Of a stretch of DNA of 64,000 bases, positions 58,429 through 64,000 are shown piece by piece. Position 1 is the first letter of the stretch, and the number at the start of each line of letters is the position of its first letter. The stretch spans positions 23,320,047 to 23,384,046 of the forward strand of contig CM046344.1 of assembly GCA_025403435.1 (NCBI GenBank), read 5' to 3'. Made by a program: the position numbers and the translations under genes. The DNA comes from Artocarpus heterophyllus. Its lineage: Eukaryota; Streptophyta; Magnoliopsida; Rosales; Moraceae. Below the pieces are notes generated by a model. That model saw only the letters and a list, made by a program, of their open reading frames with translations, was not told the origin of the DNA and searched no databases.

Positions 58429-59079
58429 TTACAGATGGAGATTCAAATCAATTGGCCGCTCTCGGCTTTCCCTTTCCCATTCAAGCTTGGATGTTGCAGT
58501 GTCGGATTCTGGATGTATGATTTGCATTTTATCTATCAATTCCTCAGCTGTTGAAGCAGTGACAAAGATTTGTCTCTCCGATTCTGTAGTGATGTTTTCT
58601 TCCACAGCGTAATCTAGAAATTTTAAAAGACCGTCATAAAAACCCTTTACGTTCAGCAGTCCCAAAGGTTTGGAATAAAAGCCCAACAATTGCCCACAAG
58701 CAACTATAAATATTTCCTCAAGAGTACCTAGACCACCAGGTAATGCTATAAAAGCATCAGAATTATAGATTATGTCTTTAAAATTTTTAGGGATACTCCT
58801 GACTCCTTCTCCCTTACCTATGGCTTCCTTACAAAGGTTTCCTTCAACTGGAATATGAGGCCAAATTCTTACATCAGTAGCGTCGCTAGACCTAGCTGCT
58901 AGTGCCATATTTACCATCATTTTTATACTACCACCCCCATAGATTATGTTAATCTTCTTGTGTGCTAGGACTTGCCCTAAGTGATTTGCAGCTTCTAAAT
59001 AAGCTTTATCTTTTCCAAGGCTGGAACCACAAAAGACACAAACATTCTTTATTTTCTTCGTGGACTGGGAGGTAAACAT
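58429..59079 (-). CDS. LOG-like: LOG-like protein (cytokinin riboside 5'-monophosphate phosphoribohydrolase family) inside an LTR retrotransposon
   Basis: LOG enzymes release active cytokinin bases from their riboside monophosphates. The 216-aa product has the family length and Rossmann layout: VCVFCGSS (13-20), IIYGGGSI (45-52), SDAFIALPGGLGTLEE (107-122, containing the PGGxGTxxE signature with its catalytic Glu region), then KPLGLLNVKGFYDGLLKFLD and SKLEWE near the end. Divergences: the Arg-Lys pair normally found eight and seven residues before SDAF reads Asn-Phe, and the glycine after GGGSI is Lys. Activity is therefore uncertain. The C-terminus ends DLNLHL, an LxLxL (EAR-like) motif. It is intronless, unlike ordinary plant LOG genes, which fits capture from a spliced RNA. 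Start: ATG 59079 begins a normal-length protein; the frame extends to 59118 but only with a GTG there. It lies on the element sense strand, so the LTR promoter can drive it. Confidence 0.9.
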   Translation of the reverse strand: MFTSQSTKKIKNVCVFCGSSLGKDKAYLEAANHLGQVLAHKKINIIYGGGSIKMMVNMALAARSSDATDVRIWPHIPVEGNLCKEAIGKGEGVRSIPKNFKDIIYNSDAFIALPGGLGTLEEIFIVACGQLLGFYSKPLGLLNVKGFYDGLLKFLDYAVEENITTESERQIFVTASTAEELIDKMQIIHPESDTATSKLEWERESRERPIDLNLHL

Positions 59080-59812
59080 ATTTGGTTTATAGAAGTGGTT
59101 GCTTAATGTCTGCTCCACTTAGACTTCGGGTTCTATATGAGATTTTAAAGATGAGAAATATACAAAAAGGGCTAAAGAGATAGACGAGTAGGTAATGAAA
59201 AGGTAATCCAAAGATTTAAACAAAATCTTGTGCGGATAAGAAAGTAAGATAAGGTGATTGATAGTTTTCAGAAAATCTGATTCACTTTTTGAAAAAGATT
59301 AGACTCTAATTGTATAACTTTTGACAATTGAGAACAATTCGACAGAAGACCCTCATGACACAACTGTAGACTTTTTGACAAATATACACCAAGTCTAGAA
59401 ATTTAATATAAACGACAAATACTGTAGAACTTTTGAAATTTGAGACACAAATCTTGAAATATCTGGATAAGCTTTTCAAAATTCAAACATATTACTGTAC
59501 CGTATGTAACGTGTCTGATAAGATAATATATTTTATTATATATATATTTAAGAAAATCATAAATTAAATAAGATATTAACACTTACTGTATCAATCTAAT
59601 AATCACAATTATTTCAAACACAAAAGCAAATATTCTGAGTAAAAGAAAAACACAAACTGTTGAACATCAGCTAAAACTGCTTCAAATAAGTAAAGACTAA
59701 ATAACCTTTATAGTGCGATGACTTATTCCCCATCCAGTTTTCTTATGGCTTGGCAAACAGGATCTAGAAATACCATATTCCTGAGGCGTTGTCTTTCTGT
59801 ATAAAATTTAGG
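59080..59812 (-). other. Spacer between the two ORFs of the LOG-carrying element
   Basis: AT-rich, about 0.73 kb. No ORF or recognised motif. It could contain a splice site or promoter that separates the two coding units; none is convincing by eye. Confidence 0.5.
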
Positions 59813-60244
59813 TCAGAGTTTAAAAATAGCTCCTTGAACATATCCACTAGGGTGACCGTGGAGAGGAGGATGGATGCTATCCAAGTTCTCCTTTGAAAGT
59901 CCATCCCTACAAAACCTTATTTTATCCTCTCTATTCGTAGACATATAACCAGGTGAAGTACATTTACCGTTACAATTTTGTCTTCCACATTTGTTACAAG
60001 TGACCACGATGGCACGAGCTCTTCTTTTCATTGCACTACGACTGGTACCTGTTCCTGGTAAACCGACATCTTGACTAAAGTCACTCGGACGGATTTTCCC
60101 CTCTATCAACATTCTCACATCACAAGGGATACCAAAACGCATAAGAATCCACAACCGAGTAATTCTAGCCTTGTATTTCTTTCTGAGAATCTTTTGGGAG
60201 AGTGATGGGAAATACTTTCTCAGGTGTTGGTACTTTGGGTCCAT
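59813..60244 (-). CDS. Basic cysteine-rich protein, resembles carlavirus-type nucleic-acid-binding proteins
   Basis: Intact 143-aa ORF from ATG 60244 in element sense. Seen: a Lys/Arg-rich N-terminus (to about residue 30); a hydrophobic segment with a Pro-x-Asp-Val (residues 40-43); a GTGTS turn (64-68); a basic MKRRARA stretch (72-78) that could be a nuclear signal; then a CX2CX4CX3C zinc-binding-like cluster (Cys 83, 86, 91, 95). PGYMSTN and a downstream FCRDGL follow. Known: this order (helix, Gly-Thr-Gly, Arg-rich motif, four-Cys finger, Pro-Gly) is that of the small cysteine-rich proteins of carlaviruses and relatives, which bind nucleic acid and suppress RNA silencing. Inference: it may be a captured viral gene. 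Alternative: a degenerate Gag nucleocapsid or an unknown plant protein. No membrane segment or signal peptide is evident. Confidence 0.6.
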   Translation of the reverse strand: MDPKYQHLRKYFPSLSQKILRKKYKARITRLWILMRFGIPCDVRMLIEGKIRPSDFSQDVGLPGTGTSRSAMKRRARAIVVTCNKCGRQNCNGKCTSPGYMSTNREDKIRFCRDGLSKENLDSIHPPLHGHPSGYVQGAIFKL

Positions 60245-61846
60245 GATGAGATGAAAGAAGAGTAAATAGAAAGGAAAAATTAAGATAGTAAATTACAGAA
60301 TCCTAGAATTCCTTCTTCTTTTAGAGGAAAAGAAGAATTTTTTAATGAAAAAGAAGAGGATTTGCGATTTAGAGAGAAAATAACAAATTAAGAGAGAAAA
60401 AGTGAACTCGGAGAAATAAGCTCCTATGCACAGTAAACGTATATGTAAACAATAATTAAACCACTGTATATGACACGTATAGAGACCACGTGGGAGAGAC
60501 AGTGTGAATCAAACTGATTTAAGATTTGAACTAGGCCCAAATGTTCTAAGTTGAAAATGGTCAGGTTGTTTCGGGCCTTAACACATTTAGAACAAGTTAA
60601 ATAACAAACATAAAATTGAAAACCAATTTGTATAAATCTTAAACCCAATTTAAAGCCCACTATAGATAAAGTTAATTATGAACAACAAATCTAATTTAAC
60701 GACAACAAGGATCTTCCTGAATGATATTTAAAATCATTTCATAACAACATAATCTTCCAGCAACTCGAATAATTTTGTTTTAATCAAAACCTTATTGAAC
60801 AATACATACACCCATATGTTATTCATAATACTTAACATCTATCAATGGATTCATCATCATTGCTACCAAGGGTTTAGAATGTGACTAACCTTGAAATCAA
60901 TACGATTTACGTCTTTCAACGTAGACCATATCAACGAACAAAGACACTTGATGTTACTACTTAAGAACATCTACAATCCTCACAATTCTACTTATACAAT
61001 ATATAATTTCCTCATATAACAAAACCTTAGGTAACCAAAAGATTCACATCTAAACATCTAAAACTTAAACATTTTATCGTAATTATCCAAAATTATTATA
61101 AGTGCCTTAAGTATTATGATTTACTTAAGGAAACTCCTATTGATCATTTTTCTATTGCATCTATATATAAAGATTCACTGATACACTTAAATACAATGTA
61201 CGTAACAAAATATTCCAATTTTGAGATTCATGCATTCTAGACTTTACACAGTCTCAACAGACCAAAAGTCTAACATTTATCTCTCTCAAGATTCAATACC
61301 ATGATTCCCAACTTATATCATATTCCTCAAATAAATAGAACTTTTAAGAAAAGATATTGACACTTATGTGTTCCATCGAATCCACACATAATCATTACTT
61401 AGGTTTGAATCAATTACGAAAAATTTGGCATATCTATGTCAAACTTTAAAATCAATAAATCAAGCCTTATATTTCTTATTGTTTTTCACGAGACAAAAGG
61501 CTCTTAAATCCTCGTATCTATATGAATTTCTCATCGTTTATACGAATTAAATATGCTTATAGATCCAAATATTATACGAATCTCTCATAAGCATTCTACT
61601 TATAAACTCATTCCATATAATTATCATTCCCTCATAACTATTAATACTTTCCTTCTATATAATTATTGTACTCATATAACCATTAGTATTTTCATTCTAT
61701 GGCCTTTCCATGTTACATCCTTCTAGACTGTATAAATCAATGTGAAGGTTCATTTTGATGATGACAATGAAAATTCAGCTTCAAAACCATCTCAAAAATA
61801 TATTTTTTTAAAGTGGTGCTACACTCCCTAGGTTAACCGAACCTAG
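60245..61846 (-). other. Leader of the LOG-carrying element
   Basis: About 1.6 kb between PBS and first ORF. A hairpin CCTAGGTT-5-AACCTAGG (61827-61847) directly follows the PBS in element sense. Otherwise no ORF with a recognised domain; length and AT-richness resemble retrotransposon leaders. Confidence 0.6.
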
Positions 61847-61858
61847 GCTCTGATACCA
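61847..61858 (-). other. Primer binding site (tRNA-iMet) of the LOG-carrying element
   Basis: Minus strand TGGTATCAGAGC, an exact initiator-Met complement, seven nt from the 5' LTR. Confidence 0.93.
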
Positions 61859-61865
61859 AAAATTC

Positions 61866-64000
61866 TGTAACGCCCCTATATGGGGGTTAACAGTTTTTAA
61901 TGAGATAAAATAAAAATAAATAATAAAAGTAAAACCTTAAAGATTAAAATTTGCCCGGGACTTAAATGAAAACTCTCAACTCAAAAATAAAAATATAAAC
62001 GACAAATAAACCACAGTTTTAATGTAGCACCTTAAATTTAATAATATAAACTGTTGTCATCATCATTTTAACCCTCAACACATTATAATACAGTCACAGA
62101 AAGTAACAATTGATGCTTACATTATCATGAAGAACATTCTCAACGATTGAAGCAGTCCCAATGTAATATAGCTACATCACTTCATCAACTATATTTCTCG
62201 TAGCCACCTCACACTTAGTGAGTCCTGAAAAGATAAAAATATAAGGGTATGAGCAACACTATGCTCAGTAGAGAAAGCCATTACTCACCTTCAGGTTTTT
62301 ATCATTACCACATTAAAATCTGCATGGTTAGTAAGTCACATCATATTCCAGATTATGAGGTTTATTATGATCACATCTTATGGATACCGTAGTTAATCAT
62401 TACCAAGTGTCATAATTACACATTTATACAAATATTACCAATCATCATTGTTCCTAGGTATCCATGTTAAATTGAGTATCACTCAACTCATCGAAACCCA
62501 AATGGGCGCACTTGATCACCCTATAAACATTCCAAGGGTGTTCCGGTGAGGGGACATCAAGCCCCGAGTCCTCACCAAATCGATTCCTGTACAGTGTGTT
62601 CTGGGACTTTCAACCCAAGGAAGCGTCATCGCCTTCCCCCTACTTTACCTTTTAGGGTATTCATGCCCAAGGACGTAACCGTCGCCCTTTTCATGTCTCA
62701 CAATTTCTCTATATTAAATCATTATTAATAGAGTTAATTTTCCTAACCATGCTTCTCAATTTATAACATGTGTCAATTCATTATGTTCCTCGCCGTACAA
62801 TACAAGACGAGTCCATGTCATAGTTTCATATGTGATACACATATAATATCAGTTCAACATAGATATATATATATTGCGGCAAAACAATCAATTTTAATTC
62901 TATAAAAACCTCACAAAAGATGAGTAATAGAATCCCTACCTTTCAAGCTTATCAACAATCTTTTAATCCTGGAATCAGTTAACGTTAGCTCCATACTCCC
63001 TTGATCCTAAGGCGTGCATAAGGACAATTAAAACTAAAGCACAACATACAACTACATTCATAAATAAATCATGTGTAAACTTATCTTACTAGTATGCCAT
63101 TAAAGCTTTTATATAAATCTCTTTCGAATACCACAGTAAACAATTTTTGTCTTAACACAATATAAAATGTGAACAAGTAATCTATATGTTTTAGTCCCTA
63201 ATAAGATTCATCAATCACTTAGGATAATATTGGAAAGGTTGCAAGACATTAAAGAATTAGGTGGTGAGCAAAGATGGGTTCTTGGTTCAGGTTAGCAGCT
63301 GGTATACCATAACAAACTGGCAGATTTACTAGTTTCCAATACAAAAATTGAATAATTCTTAGAAAATAAAATACAACTCCGATTTAGGTTTATGATAGCT
63401 CGTTAGAAAGCCTAGGATGCTACTTTTCAAATATGCAAACCAATTCATAAAATTCATTTTAATTTAATCTTAGAATTTCAAGAAATAACCACTGCCCATA
63501 GAGGTATTACAAAGTTTAACAATATAAATTTTCTGTCTAGGGCATATACACTTAGACTTCATACATATGCTCCAAAATAGCAACAAACATATACTTAGGT
63601 TTAAGAACGCAAATTTGAATAATCCTTTAGTATAAAAGAAAATTTATAAATGAAAGACTAAATTTGTTCATAAGATTCTAACCTCGGATTATGGTTAGTT
63701 GGAAGCTTGAAATGGCTTCAAAACAGGTTCCTTTACTTCGGTATGACTGAAATTCTTGCTCAAATGGAGGTGATGGTGGCTGATTTTTATGGCTGCCTTG
63801 AAGAAGTTCTCTAAGTATTTTGCTTCAGCAAAGAAATGAGAAGAAGAGTGTGGGAACCGTGGAAGAGAAAGGAAGAAAAGATGAAGTCTTTGAAGAGAAG
63901 TGATGGAAACAATTATAGAGGAGACATGTTGAAGCATGTCACGGAGGAAATAAAGAAAATGAGGGTCAAGAGTAGTTGGAAAAGATATCCTTATGTCTCA
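61866..64000 (-). repeat. 5' LTR of the LOG-carrying element (truncated by window end)
   Basis: Matches 55113-57245 apart from a 2-bp AT expansion near 62863. The last about 230 bp lie outside the window, so the element's start site and right TSD cannot be checked here. Confidence 0.93.

Larger units (their letters stand above)
55113..64000 (-). mobile_element. Non-autonomous LTR retrotransposon carrying a LOG-like gene and a cysteine-rich ORF
   Basis: Minus-strand element: 3' LTR 55113-57473, internal region 57474-61865, 5' LTR 61866 to beyond the window end (predicted about 64228). The LTRs begin TGTAACGCCCC and end GGTGTCACA on the plus strand. By eye they are identical over the roughly 2.1 kb that can be compared, except for a 2-bp AT repeat difference (near 56110 versus 62863). 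It has a perfect iMet PBS and a PPT. The 4.4-kb interior shows no gag, protease, RT or integrase motif; it encodes ORFs at 59813-60244 and 58429-59079, both intact. The left flank GGGGC should recur after the right LTR as the TSD. Near-identical LTRs and open ORFs imply very recent transposition, with enzymes supplied in trans. Confidence 0.9.

Noticed and set aside
59080..59118. Longer LOG-like start giving 229 aa
   Set aside because: The codon at 59118 is GTG, not ATG; the ATG at 59079 gives a protein of normal LOG length.

Overview
This window is nuclear DNA of a flowering plant, most likely a eudicot. The evidence is one spliced plant MYB gene of the DIVARICATA type, plant Ty1/copia and Ty3/gypsy chromovirus elements primed by initiator-Met tRNA, and AT-rich intergenic DNA. 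Ordinary host genes are scarce. Most of the window is LTR retrotransposons inserted into one another, and target-site duplications (TSDs) let much of the order of events be read.

Layout. 1-2932: 3' end of a Copia element (reverse transcriptase/RNase H remnant plus a full 3' LTR). 3840-5215: decayed minus-strand Gypsy gag and RT. 6045-11017: the DIVARICATA-like MYB gene (two exons, 7778-9069) between two related MITE-like elements. 12955-37180: an old Copia-type LTR, itself hit by a hAT-type MITE (14323-14921), then by a chromovirus (15272-37058, TSD CTAGT). A Copia element (18383-31241) lies inside the gag zinc knuckle of that chromovirus. The Copia element in turn holds a 758-bp chimeric Gypsy fragment (25370-26127, TSD TGACT) and a solo LTR (28643-30673, TSD GATGG). 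38462-50150: a second old Copia-type LTR split by a solo LTR (38611-40576, TSD GGACC) and by a nearly complete minus-strand chromovirus (40756-49884, TSD GAGAC). 54367-55112: part of another Gypsy LTR. It is interrupted at 55113 by the most unusual object here, which runs past the window end.

That object (55113 to beyond 64000, minus strand) is an LTR retrotransposon with about 2.36-kb LTRs. The LTRs differ by a single 2-bp repeat change over the roughly 2.1 kb that can be compared. It has an initiator-Met tRNA primer binding site (PBS) and a polypurine tract (PPT), but no recognisable gag or pol. Instead it carries two intact ORFs. One is an intronless cytokinin-activating LOG-like (lysine decarboxylase-family) protein of 216 aa. 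The other is a 143-aa basic, cysteine-rich protein whose layout resembles the nucleic-acid-binding, silencing-suppressor proteins of carlavirus-type plant RNA viruses. Its terminal signals (hairpin after the PBS, inverted repeat before the PPT) match those of the chromoviruses in the window, so a chromovirus is the likely source of its replication proteins.

A second signal cuts across families. Clusters of a near-palindrome TCGGC-CT-GCCGA (or its reverse complement) recur in both the Copia and the chromovirus elements. They lie at different places relative to the promoters: upstream of the TATA box in the Copia LTR, in the Copia leader, and downstream of the probable start site in chromovirus LTRs.
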